Source: Sipunculus nudus (Eukaryota > Annelida > Sipuncula > Golfingiida > Sipunculidae). From it: a stretch of DNA of 64,000 nucleotides. A program made the position numbers and the translations under genes. The notes under the pieces were generated by a model, which was given only the letters and a program-made list of their open reading frames with translations, searched no databases and had not been told where the DNA came from. The number at the start of each line of letters is the position of its first letter. Position 1 is the stretch's first letter. This document shows positions 44,756-58,749 of this stretch, piece after piece. Location: assembly GCA_026874595.1 (NCBI GenBank), contig CM049306.1, positions 54,652,019 to 54,716,018 of the forward strand. Reading direction: 5' to 3'.

Positions 44756-47700
44756 ATATGTTGCAAATCTGTCATATACCAAGGAATATAAAGTGTATTA
44801 TGAAACTCATCTGGTGAAACTGGACAGCTAGACAGTGAAGCTTTACAAAGCTTGTAGTAAATGTTAATATTGGAATTTTAATTATGTTTGGTGACACTCT
44901 TGATGTGAGCTGATGTTATTATGAGGTGAAATAAAAATACCTCTCAGATGGTATAATAAGCAAATCCAAAATTGCAGTTATGGCTGATGTTAAAAATGTA
45001 ATTGAAATTAAAGGCTAACAAATTTATTTTAAATTGAAGCAACATTCATGAGTTCATGAATAAAAATTATTTAAAAGTAAATGCAGAGATTATACTTTTA
45101 AATGAAATGAAATGGTCTATGTGATATGGGGAAGCAAAGGGCAAAGATTTGATGCAGATCAGTTCATTAAAATCATGAAAAGCGGAGACTGTTTATCAAA
45201 ATGGAAATAAAAGTGACAGCAGAGTCCCTTATAGTGTTGATTGAGAGGATCTGTGATATTTATAGGTCAGACTCTGAGAATTGTAGCCGTTTCCTGTGAG
45301 CCTGATTGGCACCATCAAATGGGTTTATATCTGTAGTGGTGCAGCATTCAGGTTTGACAGAGGCATCACTAGAACATAAACAGGCCCCATCTGCATCTAA
45401 GCCTGAACTCTGATATTTATAGATTGACCACTGTGGAGGGGCTGCTGGGATATCTTGTTTTTGGAATCATCCCGCACAACGTTATTGACCCATGAACTGG
45501 TGAACTGGCTGCCCGGTTCTTTTGACGATATTCCTGGGGGAAGGCTTAAAGCTCTCTGAGCACTAGTTGGATGCAGTCGCAATGTTTTTCTATGTGTTAT
45601 CCCACAAATAACACTCTTTCATGACTATTTTGCTGATCAAAGCCTGTGCATGATATTCAGGAGGCGTTGGCTGAAGCTGTGCTCCGTTTTCTAGCCCACA
45701 TTCCTGCGCAGTGCATCTGCTTTCCTACAGCATATGGAATGACAATACAGTCCTGGTCCTAACTCAGGCAGGGTGAGGCTGGTTTTGAGGCTGACAGCTC
45801 CTGGTAACATTGTTAGCATCATGAATAAGCCCTGGATTACTGCATCAGTAAACAGTTGTATCAGACAGTCATCAGGCGAGGCCTGCTGCCATGCTTTTCT
45901 ATTCAAGAAAGTCGATTAACATCAGAGTTATTAATGGTTTCACCTCCTTTGGTCAAATTTCCCAGGAAGTGATATGGTGTAATGGTTTTTATTGTCAAGC
46001 ACATTTATAGACCTTGGATATTAACAAGCATAATTGTGCTCAGCTAAGCCCAATAGGGCATTCCACCCAGTTAAATCATTGACTCATTGCAGTTAATTTG
46101 ACTTTGTGTGTTATATAATGTAACCCCACATACCAGGCATAGCTACCCCAGTTACAGAATGGTTAACAGTTCAGTATACTGAATATGTAGCTGTGTATTA
46201 AGGTTAATCTTTAGTTAAAGTGCAGGGAAAAAGTGTAATATTTATCGAGTAGATCTGTAATACCTCACAATAAAGGACAAATAAATCTTTGACTCATGTT
46301 GAAGTGGTTATTTAGCTGCATTTAAACATGCATTTATCATGGAAGTGTGGAAAATGTTTTGGCTAACTTAAATCATAATCTGGTTCCTCCCTTTCACAAA
46401 TATAACTGTCCGTTGTCCTTGACTGCATTAAAACTTCATATCTATCAGAATTTATGTGCTAATATTAGAACAACAAATACACAAAATATGCTTTGCTGAT
46501 ATTAAGCGACAATTGCCTAAAACTTGGTTTAAGATTTACAATCTACAGGAATGGCCCTGGCCTTGGAACATAATATGCAAAAGCAAGCTGGTTTGTGGAG
46601 ACAAGCGAGTAATTGGCACCAGTGTGGCATACAGTTTATTTTTTATGGACAACAAGGCAGGCAACCTCTGTATCAGATCTCTGAAACTGTATCCTGCCAA
46701 ATACTTTATACATTATATTGTTACTCTTGGGTGACAGCTGTTATGAGTTTCTTATTTAAAGTGCTTAGTTGTGAACCAAACTGGGATATTTGTGTATCAA
46801 GCTGTTTAATATTAGGTGATCCCAGCATATAAGAGACCTTTATAATGGATATGCCAGTTCTGATTTGAATGTCATTATAAGGCCATTGGTGTAAGGGTGC
46901 AATTATATATATGAAGTATCTTTTACATGCAGCATACATTAATTGTATTCCAAAAAGATAAGGTGAACAAATGCATTTAAATTTTTAATATGCCATTTCT
47001 TATTGGAATGCCATTATTCATAAGGCCACTTGTGTACAAATTTGATTTAGTGCAAAACAACTTTCATTGTAGCATTGAGTAAATCTACCCTAGCCAACCA
47101 CATAGATGGTAATAATAATGTACTCTTTTTGAAAGCACACCTCAAACTTGTCACTGAACAAATACCAAATCACGAGATATGCATGAAGGCCGATAAATAT
47201 CAGAAAAGAAGACAGGCCCCTAATGGTTTGAGGCCATACTTAGGTAAACAAGAGGTTCATGTGATTTCCCTGTGGTGCTCCTCCATATCATAAATTGTCG
47301 TTTATCCTGGCAATTAAATGTAATATTCACGGTGATGACTTAAGAATCCTGAATGTGAAAATGCCCCAGATTTGAAAAAAAATTCATGATATAATGATAT
47401 AGGGAATTTTTCATTGTACGAATTTAAAAAGCCTATTAAAATTTTTTGTTATAAAAATGTTATTATTGTGAAAAAATAATGTTTTTCTCCTAACAATACA
47501 CAAGTAACTGTATCCATGTTTGCAAGGCTTTGAAGGAAGGTTACAGGGATGTCAACAATGGTTTAAACCTGGGTCATCACATATGGCTTTAAATGTGAGA
47601 CATTAAGTAATATATTTGAAAAACCCTCATAGCTTAGAATTCTCTCTGTTCTGGCCCAATATATTTAATCTGTAGCCCATAAGACCTTGGAAGTCAATCA

Positions 47701-50474
47701 TCATTCACTCAAATTAGTAGGTGCCTTCAGTAGACTTCATTGTCATATTATGTGGTACAGATTCCAACGGTTATCTTTGAGTATCCTGCATCTTTGAGTA
47801 TCCTGCATTAAAATAATGAAGTAATTATGATATGGTTTAATTGGCCTGGCCTGTTCACTACAGGCACCGCACACCTGGTGTTGACCCCAAAGATCAAAAT
47901 ATTTTATTCAGGCTGTTGCACTTTGTCAGAACGCAACCACTCATGCAGAACACATAATTACATGACATGGCTAAGCTAGCCCGTATACCTGATTGAACCA
48001 ACAGGCCAGCATGCACTAAACTCAGGGACATACTTTTTTTATGTAGCCCAGGGTTCATTTGTTTGGCTGAACAGAAACATTTGCCGTTATAGTCTAGAGG
48101 AGTCAGGTGGGCCATATCATCATATCAATCGTCCCTTTGGCCTCCAGGGTATTTTCAGTTGCCCCAGACCCCCAGGGAAATCAATCAGCGAACCCTGGGC
48201 AGAAAGCTAATGATATTGAATGTTGTCATGAACTTAGTTGGTTCCGAATAGTTACAAGTACTCATTTTCAGCCATGCGGTGTGAATTTGTAGATATCCAA
48301 AAATATTCATTCATTGCAATATCAGGGAATGTTTGCCATTGGTTATAATTAAGCTTTGACATAGGTCAGTGGTCTGTGATATGATGCAGTTTATTGATGG
48401 AAAGTTAGGATTTAAATAGCTTTTACTCCATAGAACAACGGAAGCATTGCATAAATGATTGAACATTTGTGAATATTCTTTGATGACATTCCATAATCTG
48501 ATCATATTCTGGATCCACACCATAATATAATTGATTCTTCATTGGCTTATTCCCAAAATGCCTTGAAAATTTCATGAGATTCTGTTCTTTATTGAGTGAG
48601 TGATGTTGTAAACAAACTCACAAACACACACACACACAAACACACAGGGATAAACAGGGAAGAAGGCATTACCCTCCTAGGAGAGGCAATAAAAATCTCA
48701 GCAGTACTGCCCTGATCAATAGTTTTGGACACTGAACAGCCAGTCTTGTATTAGCCTTGATAACAATAATATCACAATGATAATCCTGCACAGTGTTTCT
48801 TTTTTTCTTGACAGTGTTATGATAAATTGGTTTCTTAACAACCATTCTTGTACATATGACAAAATTAAGAACTAGATTTGCCCAGTCTTGGCGATTCTTA
48901 ATGAAGCTGTAACTATTATTTCCAATTTCCAGTATTAACAGGTATGCCAAAAGCTGTTTAAAGAAAAGTTGCCTCACATGACAGTGATTCATAACTTCAC
49001 GGACAGTACAGTCTTGATACTGTGCTGGTATCAGAACTTGAAGTTTTAGCTTTATCGCTACTAATCTTGGTAGTAACTCATAAAATTATGACTGGATATC
49101 AGTCATGGCTTGTGTCCCTGAAAGCATGAATAATATTGATATTTTTCTTCTACATTTTTTGTTCTTGAAGAATAAAGTGATATATATTTGTATGTGCACC
49201 TTAGGGTCACATTTCTGCTGCTTTACCCTGCCATGAGGGACCTCCATAGTTGCTTTATTATCAAGGCTAGACATAAATGCTCACTGTGTCACATAAAGCT
49301 AATAAAACTACAGGAAGGACAAGGTTCCCTGCAGGTAAATGTTGAAGATTTATAGATGGCCCTAAATAATCACACTAGGTTATAATACTTAAGAGAAGAC
49401 AAGTTTCCCTTCAGACACGCTCTGGTATAATATCCAGTAGACTCATTTGATCTATTGCAAAACATTGAAAAGTCTTATAGCAATGGTGATATTTTATTAT
49501 TTAAATGAAAAAATAATCTTAATGATAGGTTGTCCATGATGTCATATCTGAATATTTACGGACAAGTGACTTATTATTTCATCAAAAACTGAAGTTGACA
49601 TTTAACAGTTTTCTTAATTTTGAATTCAAGAGCTCTGCTAAATAATGATTCAAACTTGGCCTGGAATTTGTTAATATATAAAATAATAAAAAATAATAAA
49701 TTTTATGCAATTTAGGTTTTATTTTCAGAAGAAGTGAATTTTTAACTTGACTGAAATCATCGGCCAGGTGAATATTATTTTCTGCTGATGTCAAGCCCTG
49801 TGAAATACTTACCATTACTAAAATCTAAATCCTTTAATAGGGGAACCTAGGACAAATGTAAGATCTGGAGAAGTTGGCTGCCACAAATTCAAGCAAGGCC
49901 AGTCTGATTATGTAATATGAGAATATGCTAGACTGTAAGGGCCTGGGTGGTGACGCCCTGAATATTAGCACAGTTTATCCTCACTGATAAAAAATGTAAA
50001 AAAAATGCAGCAAACTGTATGTCATTTGTAAGAAACGAAGGTCAACAAACCTGAAGCTTTTATTAAAAAGAGTAGAGGTTAGATTGTAGGGACACGAGCT
50101 GGTGGTGCTGGTGTTGCGTTATAATAAAGAGTCCTGTGTTTATTACTTCAAGGTCAAACTGTGGTCATGTTTATATAGTATTGGATGTCACTATAGGTTT
50201 TAGAGCCCTCTTGTGAATGACAGATGTTTGTTTTGCCATTCATCAGAAATGTTTGAGAACCGGGTGTTACATTTAATAAGGCTTGAATTTTACTATTTCT
50301 GACTTGGGTGTATATCAGTCACCACAAGGAACTGTTCTTGACAACAAAAGAAATTACAATCTTGTTTACTGGAGGTACACAATGCTGATTAAATGATAGA
50401 TAACCAAATCCCTAATGATAGATGTGACCTATTTAAGCATACACTGGCGACCCCTAGTTCCTATGGCTCTTATT
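44756..50474 (+). other. Presumed adducin intron, no exon supported
   Basis: AT-rich CpG-poor sequence. Short open frames on both strands (for example 44309-44606, 46456-46832, 47894-48115, 48669-48992) resemble no known protein and mostly overlap opposite-strand frames. A CA-rich stretch lies near 48610-48645. Confidence 0.4.
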
Positions 50475-50560
50475 GTATCCCCAGACAAAGTCGGGGGATA
50501 CTATGTTTTCATACCGGTCCGCCGCCGCCGCCGCTGCCGCATATAAATCTTGTTTTATTT
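50475..50560 (+). mobile_element. Truncated 5' end of a Helentron-like element of copy A type
   Basis: GTATCCCCAGACAAAGTCGG then GGGATACTATG matches the 5' hairpin of copy A almost exactly and is followed by a (GCC)n tract. No array or 3' hairpin follows. The right boundary is an estimate. It shows the family has more than one copy here and that 5' ends can be left alone. Confidence 0.7.
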
Positions 50561-53534
50561 ATTATCTAATAAAGTGTCCCAGTTGCACCTTATACATACA
50601 AAACAGTACTAACCAAGTATTTCCTGTCAGCTTCAATTTAGTACTTGTACAATTTAGTACATGTATGTATAATGCAAATTCAGATTGCTGCGTCAAGTGT
50701 TGCAGGTTTATTTTGGCATCAGTTCATCCTTATGATTTGAGACTTTTCTGCAGGAATACATTTATAAATAAAATCCAGAATGATAGCACCGGTTGATTAT
50801 TAATGAATATGAGTTTATATAGAACAGATGGAATCTTTACCAGTCTAATGGATTTTAAATAAATCATAAATTTATGTAATATTTTATGAGCCATTTATAT
50901 GTTAACTTCCTTTGAAACACTGATAAACAGCAATAAACAGTGTTATTTTAAAGTGTAGGGCCATGGCTGGGGGGTTAGCTTTGCAGACATAATGTGTCAC
51001 AGCCATGTTTTTTGAGCTTCCCAGTTTTATTGGTGATATGATGATGTGATATATTTATATAATCCAGCTTGCCTTTCCACATGGAAAGAACATGCATCAC
51101 TAAAACAATATGGGCTGTTATAATGAAATTGGCCCTTGGTCCAGTAGGGCTCAGAACAGCCAGCTACAGATTATTCAGCCTGTGGAAGTAGTCATGAGTT
51201 TGCCAGATCAACATTGATGACTCACCATGCATATTACAAGTCAACAGGTCTGTTGCAGTCACTCTGCAGTCATTGTCGTCCTGTGTGGGTGCTACTCCAC
51301 CCCAAGGCAGTCACACTTCACAGGGGTGAATATCAATTAAAAAAGCTTTGAAGGAATCTGGAAGGGAATCTGATATAATTACTGTCATATGGCTGCGGTT
51401 GTTCATGTGTGTGGTGTTTAGGAATGAGGTGGGGCTTAATTATTCAGATATTTGGGATAAACAGCATGCACATGCCAAATAGCAACCAGTTTGTTTAGTC
51501 AGCAGAGGTTATTATATGTATAATTGGATGGTGCTCAAAATGAGGAATGTAAATGACGAATAATTTATATTAAATGTTTAGGTTTGATACTTGATATAAT
51601 ACATTGAATGAAGATTCACTGGTTGCACTGCCAGCTTATATCTGGCAACTCCAGTATTTGTCACTGCCAAAAGAAATGTTTTTCTGGCTAAGATAAGTAT
51701 GTAAACAGCCGCCAGTGTCAGTTTACAGTGTGAGGGCCTTTTTATGCCGCCTGTACTTGATATGTCATCTCCTATACTCATTGTATGGAGGCTGGGGAAG
51801 ACAGAGATGAGGTGTAGCTAAATGACTAATAAAGTCAAAATGATGTAATCAGACTCCCAGTGACTCACCCAGCGATTTGATGCTGAGAAGATAAGCAGAC
51901 AGTTATGATACTGTTAAAGGACATAATTACAGCTGTAATGTTTCTAAATCACATTCAAAGGCAGTCTTAAGGACACATGGTTCATTGGTATGGGACTAGC
52001 CATCTTGAGCCAGATGACCAGCTTCGATGTGGTGATCAGTTATTGAAAACATTAAGGGGGACTATTCATTGGAACTTACGTTAGTATCAATTATTGAACA
52101 GCTATTTTGAAAAAAAATTTGAAATTTTTAATATCAAGATTGTCTTGTCTATTTATTTAATTAAGCTCACATGTTAACACCGTGGTTGTGGTAAAGCATT
52201 AAAAGAAAAAATCTGCCTTGTCTTGTTGAAGCCAGCAAAAGGGCTGTATATCTGTCGTTCACTTGCCTGGAAATATTTGGATAGGCTCTCACAATCCCAG
52301 TTACAAATGTTTTCTGAGCAGTATAGCGGAATAATCTAAAAACATGTCTGATTTGCTGTACCAATTTTGGATTTATATGTGTATTTTTGTAGTCAGTCAG
52401 TCTTTTTCAGGTCAGTCATAGTATTGGTTTGATTACAGTTTTTGCTGCTTATACATTAATTAACACATTTATTATGCATAGTGCCGTCTCCTCGGCAGTC
52501 ATAAATTTGTGGGACATATGAAAATTAATGTGATGTACAGGCAGTTCTACTGAGCATGATATGTCCAACATGTTGTTTTACCACCGATTGAAATCACAGG
52601 TGCCAGATATCTGCATTTTCAGATATAAAATTTATATTTTCATATAACCATTATCAGGTAAGATCATGATGAACACTGTCAATGCAATAAAATTTGTTTT
52701 AATGATTAGACCGTATTAGAGCTTAGTAGTGAATTAGTTACTTAATGCTTCAGTATTGCTCTTTATGGAGCACTGTATAAATTAGTGAAAACCATTTTGT
52801 TCAACATTTGTCCTTTGGTTTCCTAGGAAGGCCAGTGAACTGTGAACATTATATGTGATTCCTGGTGGCATTGACAAGTTTTCAAGTGTGGAACTCAACT
52901 CAAATGCACACCAATATTGTTCACTGTTAGCCTTTTGGAAGTGAAGGACGCTGGCACATAAACCAGTGAACATTACTACTCTAGTTTACAACCTGAGACA
53001 ACCTTGTCACTGCCCAGATAACAGGTGACTCATTTCCGTGTAAACAAACATGGATGACAGGTTAACGTTACCCTGGGAGAACACATGGATTCTGTGTTTG
53101 CAGTAGGGGTTACATAGGGTCATAGTCCTTATCTTTGAGGGTTTGATAGTGATGACAAACTGAAGTTGATTACAAACAGGTTTTCATCCTTATAAATACT
53201 GCATTGTGAATGTATCACAGCTACACAACAGAAATGAAAGACATACTGGCTGCATGTTAACTCATTTTAACTTTATAAATACCATTGCCTTTAAGAGTTG
53301 GACTAAGCCTAGCAGTTGTGGAATTTACATGAAAATCCAACTGACTCTCCAAGGAAAACAGGCCAAGTTTGGTTGTCTCTCTGAGATGTGCTTATGTAAG
53401 CCTGCATTTTATAACATGAGGATGATTCCCAGTCACTGTGGAGATACCTTGTAATCCAGGCTTCCTACTTTATTTCACTCATTTAGGCTTAGTCAGCCAA
53501 AGATGTTTTTTTGGCTTCTTCTTTTCCCCTACAG
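50561..53534 (+). other. Presumed adducin intron, no exon supported
   Basis: AT-rich CpG-poor sequence with no recognised element. Confidence 0.4.
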
Positions 53535-53646
53535 GTCCCGTCACTGCCATACTCTCACTTCCACCTTGAGACTAACCTCCGAGGATTATCTTTGTGTTAT
53601 AAATTTTTGTGCCCTTATCAAACCCAGGCTGATGTATTGTTCACTT
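53535..53646 (+). other. Exon-like segment with strong splice signals, identity unknown
   Basis: The acceptor TTCTTCTTTTCCCCTACAG (AG at 53533-53534) has a long pyrimidine tract, and the donor ACTT|GTAAGTAT (GT at 53647-53648) is consensus. The 112 bases between are open in phase 0, the phase left by adducin exon 3, and would read VPSLPYSHFHLETNL then RGLSLCYKFLCPYQTQ. This does not resemble the expected adducin continuation. The segment has fewer A residues than its surroundings. It could be an alternative or poison exon, a non-coding RNA exon, or a chance pairing of splice sites. Confidence 0.2.
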
Positions 53647-56600
53647 GTAAGTATTTCTAAAGCATTCTGTGCCGCCATGTTTTGTATTGACTGAAGAACT
53701 GGTCGTCTTAAGTCTGAATTTAAGGTATTCCGCTGGTAAAGATAACATTCCATTCTCATCATTAAGACATCTTCAGCGAATAGATAATGCTACCTAAATA
53801 GGCCATATATCCCAAAAGTATCAAAAAAGACTGCTGGTTGTTTGTTAACTTTGTGGTTATTTTAAGATTTTTTGCAGGTGACAGCTTTTCATTCTTTCTG
53901 TGTTTCATGTGCTGATACATACAAACGTTTATTGCGAATAAAGCTCTGTGGATATTATACATATTGTATGATGGGTTTCTGTCCCCCATCATTGTCTGCG
54001 TGCTGACACCATATCCAGGCTCCATCATTGAAATTGATGTACCACACCTCATGAATAATAAAACCAGATAGCGTGGGAGACCCAGGGTACCTCTAATATG
54101 GGATATTGAACCTCTGAATATCAAGATAACAGGCCTCCCCAAGTCTCTGTGACTCAGAGTCACTTTTACTCTCTGTGGATGGTTGAATATGCAAACATCA
54201 TTCTTCATTTGTTGTCATCATAGCAAACAGGATACTTTAATTTAAGTCACACTGTATTTGTCAAGGTGTGGCTGTTATTATAAGCAGTGAGGTAATGTGT
54301 GCCTGTTACTGAAGGTTGGTTCATCTTGATACAGTAACCTACTGGAAGAACAGTATACTTTACAGCCAAAGAAATGAAACTTTTGTAATGTTTTATTCAG
54401 TGCTTGTGTTGTCTCAGATGTACTATGCCTCTATTCTACTGCTTACTTGATAAAAACCTTGCATGAATTTTTTGGGAGTCCTGAGATAGCTCTTTCTTTA
54501 TAGAGGTGCAATGTATTAAAAGTCTGGGTTCTTAACCTGTTGTGTCCTGTGAAAAGCCTCTTTAAATGGCCGACCTGCCTGCTGTATAACTATGCTAGGT
54601 TTCCTACACTGTGGAATTTAAAGCGTCTGCCCTTATAAATAACTTAATAGGACATAGAAGATGTGCCGGGCAATTTTATATACAAATAATATCTGCATAA
54701 GGTATATATTATAATAGATCAGTATTAAACACACCTTACCCATCGGCAAACAGGTTGAGGTTAATGTATTTCAGTTTACGTTCCGAGTGTGTAAAAAACA
54801 GGATGATACTTTATTTTAGAGTAAGAGTTATCATTATGTGAAGAGAATAGCTATTCTGTGAACAGCTAGAGGCCATACTCCCAGTTGGAGGACGCCTTAG
54901 CTCCCCTGTTACAAGGTGAGGCTTGTGTTAGCTATAGCTATAAAACACCGGTAGTGAACCGCCTGACCTTCCCAGCTACTTCAGAGGTGGTACTGGTGTA
55001 TGTACTAGCACAAGCTGTATGACTGTTCTCAAGACATATATGTAGGAATGTATTTGTAAAAAATTTATAAATAGTCTGTATTTCTTATGAGAAAACTGAT
55101 TATTTCACATGCTTGGATGTATTCACATAATAATTATGCAGTTATTATTTAACTCACAGTGTAACTGTTAATGCCAGTTTGGGTTTTATTTTCTTGTGAA
55201 TTATAGAGCATTTATTCTATGATTTCTATAGAATATCATGATATTTAGGGATTAATAATATTAAGTACCTTGACTTAATGCCCAGCAGAGCAGACTGATT
55301 AAATCTAACCTAGGCTAGTTACTGAAGATACACCTTGCACTGTGCCCTCTGAAGTATTCCCTCAGTGGATGAAAACCCTCAGATAGAGAAGGTTCAACCA
55401 TACATAAGGTTCATATTAAAGAAGTTCATCAGCATCCTCATTCAATAGACAGCGCCACCTACAGTACAGTACATATACTTCCAAATAAGTGCAGCCATCT
55501 TTGGTTTTTGTAATGTTTTGGTTATTTATACTTTAGCTGATCAGTCCTTTAAAATATTTATAAAAAGAGAAAATATCTTGGATCTAATGAGCTGTGATGG
55601 TTGACACACATCAGACAGGACGATAATGCTAGCCAGCCCCATGATACCCAGCATGCTGTGACCGAGATGACAAAAACACTGGGTGAAATATGGGCAAGGG
55701 TTGAATGGGGTGTGAGAAAAGTTGAATGAAAAAAGCTTACAGGGATCAAGAGCAACCAAGTAGTTTGACCTTGTTGTACTTATTCATACATCCCGTGTTG
55801 ACAGAGTGAAAAATCTGACATCTGTCCCACAAAAAGAACTGAGGATGAATAGATAAGTTGGTGAGCCTCAAGAACCCTGGGACACTGGGAATGTACAGAG
55901 AGGAGATGGAGTAAAGTGTGTCAGACTATTAGGATGAGTAGGGCTTGCCCCTTACCCTGATCTTTCCCTGCGCCTTTACTGGTGAAGTACACGTCAAACA
56001 CACCATGTTTGTCACATAGCCATCACTGGTTGAACGTTAACAAGTAGGGCAGGATGGAACCTGTGGGGCAGGATGGAACGTGATAATCTATCATACCTCC
56101 CACACAAGTACTGTGTACAAACGTGGACGGCCACTTGCCAAGTTGCAAAGCCTGAATGGGGTAGCCCTTATCCTACTTGATAACGTGCCATTATCACTGA
56201 CGATGCAAGCCCTGCTAAAATACAGGGCATGTCAGGGGTTACTTTCATTGCAGTCCTTAACGGAAGAGGTTAAAAACAGAAGTAAATGGTTGCTAGTTTA
56301 AACTGTTAACAGTGCTAATATACTCAGTGTCAGATTTGCTTATCAGTAACTTATTACTATACAAAATGATCATCTTCAAGTGTATTTAAAAATGCAAAGA
56401 ATTATGTTTCATATGGTCTGGCAGTTTATGTTTGGAGTAATATGAGTTAAAAATCTGTTAGTATTACTATCCAAAATGGTAATCTTTCTGTGTACTTTGA
56501 AATGCACAGAATTCAGCTTTATTCAGTGGGACAGCTTGTGTGTACAATTTGTGAATGGACCCATTTGTAAGGTGGCCAGGAGGTAAGATGAAGGGGTAAG

Positions 56601-58749
56601 ACAGTGGGTTGTACTACATTGTACTACTGTGAGATAACACAAGTTGGGCTGATCTGTACTATTCTGTTGTACTTCAGTGACCTGGGCAAGTTAAGTAGGT
56701 TGCTGAGTTGAAGTGAGTTTAGTGATATTGTACCGTGACGTATATTAAAGACTAGTGATAAATAGATTACTGAGGTAAACCTATCACAGTGGTGTTGTAC
56801 CCTGTTGTACGTCACTGACCCAATGTTGAGTGGGCAGATGAGATGCAGTCAGCTTGTTAGTATCCTGAGATCTCTCTGAGCCCTGCCATCATGAGATGTT
56901 GTATACAGTAGTTGGGCAGCATCTCTGTGCTTGTATCTGTCTTCTTCATCCTCCAGGCAGCTGCTGAAGCAGGGAAGATGGGTACCCCTCTCTGAGGCAT
57001 GTGCTGAAACCAAGCCCCTCAGCGCTGGGTCAGTCAGTCACCTGATAGCCTCTTGAAAGATTACCAGCTTGTCTGTGATGTATCAGTTCCTGGTCTCCTG
57101 GACTTGGCTGCTTTATGTCACGCCCTTCATTGCTGTCCATCCACCATTAATCAAACAGTACTGATACAGCTCTCGTTCATGAACTGTTGGTATCAGCCAT
57201 CTGATGATGTCAGTACTGCTAGCAGAGCAGTGGGATGTGAATGTGAACAGCCTGGGTGTAAACCTGATCTTTAAAGTTTCTTATGTTTTTGGCTGCCTGA
57301 AGCTATCATATGTTGAATGGATTTGCTCTCAGTAGACTGCATTTTGTGTGTGTCCTGATGACCAAGGAAATGACCTCTATATAAAGAGGAAGCCCCCTTA
57401 TACAAAATCATTAAGCTTTCTGTAGGTAATCCTTTAAACAGGAATCCCTGACTCCCTCATGTTCAGACACCAGGAACAGTTTAGTCTCTCCCTGTGCTAA
57501 TTTTATACACAAGGCAGGCACATACAATCACTGAACAGCTGCACATGTTACCAGACCAGTGACCCACAGTTCTCATTTCATGAATGCTCAGGCTATTCAC
57601 ACTGATAAGTCTTCTTCAAATGGCTAAATATTAATTAATACATACTTAATTTAGCAGGAGAGCTGAAATCTAAATTTCTTCATTATAATGTGTGTCCTTG
57701 CAGTCTTGTGTATGTATACAATATCCTATATGGGAGAGTTTATAACATAATTATCCATATCAGTTAGTTTGCTCCTATATACCTTTACAAACATGTAGAC
57801 TCGTTAACCTGCCAGAATCCCAATTTAATCAGGGTAAGGGTTATTTGGAGCAGCATTTTAGTTCAAATCATGTGGAAGATAATTGAATTGAAACAAACAG
57901 GGTTTTTATGTGAGCAGTGCTAGCTGTTATCAGTGATGTGGACAGTGTTATCTTTGTATGTGTGATATCCTTGGTCACTAGCTCCCTGGAAAAACCAGGT
58001 GGAATCCCTGTTTATTGAAGCTGGGTGCTGACCTTGAAAACACATTATTACTAGTTGCATATTTTAAAATAGATCCAACCTCTAAAGAGAACATACCAGA
58101 TGACTCAAACCATGGATAAATACCTTAAGAAAAGGAACAAACACATAAGGTAACAGGATACTAACATAATATAAAAAGGTGAACCAAAAACAAAGCTGTG
58201 AGTAAAAAGTACATGCATGGCAGGTATTTAGTTCCATGTCTTGTCTACAATTTCAGTGCCTGTGAAAAGTATTTCGGTCAGGTCACGGCTGAATGACCCT
58301 TGATCCTCGGGTATTATGTCTAGTTATTACTTTTTATTACATTTACAAAACAGGAGAAGGTTATTTATAGACACAGCTGTGAAGGGCTCAGGTAATACAC
58401 ATGATTTCCTGCCAGGTGTCTAAGCAGAGATAAGCTGCTCTGTGGAGAAGCTACGAGCAGGTGTAACCTAATTAACTCAAAATATTATCAAATAAGGTTA
58501 CGAGGTTAAAAGTTGGGCAGTAGAGGGTAAGTTGTATCAACTGCTGAGATGGAGGGTCTCAGTTTTCTGTTATCAGTGATTCTCAGGATTTTATTGTAAA
58601 GGTGTATCAGGAAGACGAGAAGTTCCAAGATCTGTGTGAAGGAATATCCTAGTACTGTCAAAAGTACCTCTTTAGTGCCCTTAAATTAATAAGTGTTAAT
58701 ATGAAGTGCCGCTATTACAGCAGCTAAGTTGCTGTGGCCCCTTCCATCC
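53647..58749 (+). other. Presumed adducin intron, no exon supported
   Basis: Contains the longest open frame of the window (minus strand 53762-54208, 148 codons), which resembles nothing known. A GC-richer patch at about 56880-57280 was also examined without finding a gene. A short stretch near 55430-55480 (ATTCAATAGACAGCGCCACC) resembles one near 61580-61610 and may be a dispersed repeat. Confidence 0.4.

Noticed and set aside
50473-50796. 107-codon open frame with a polyalanine run
   Set aside because: The alanines come from the (GCC)n tract of the truncated Helentron-like end; nothing else is protein-like.
53762-54208. 148-codon minus-strand open frame, longest in the window
   Set aside because: No family resemblance, no splice or start context of note, and it lies antisense in a presumed intron. 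AT-rich 64 kb is expected to contain a few frames this long by chance.
56880-57280. GC-richer segment considered as an exon cluster
   Set aside because: Its open frame of 73 codons resembles no known protein and splice sites are weak.
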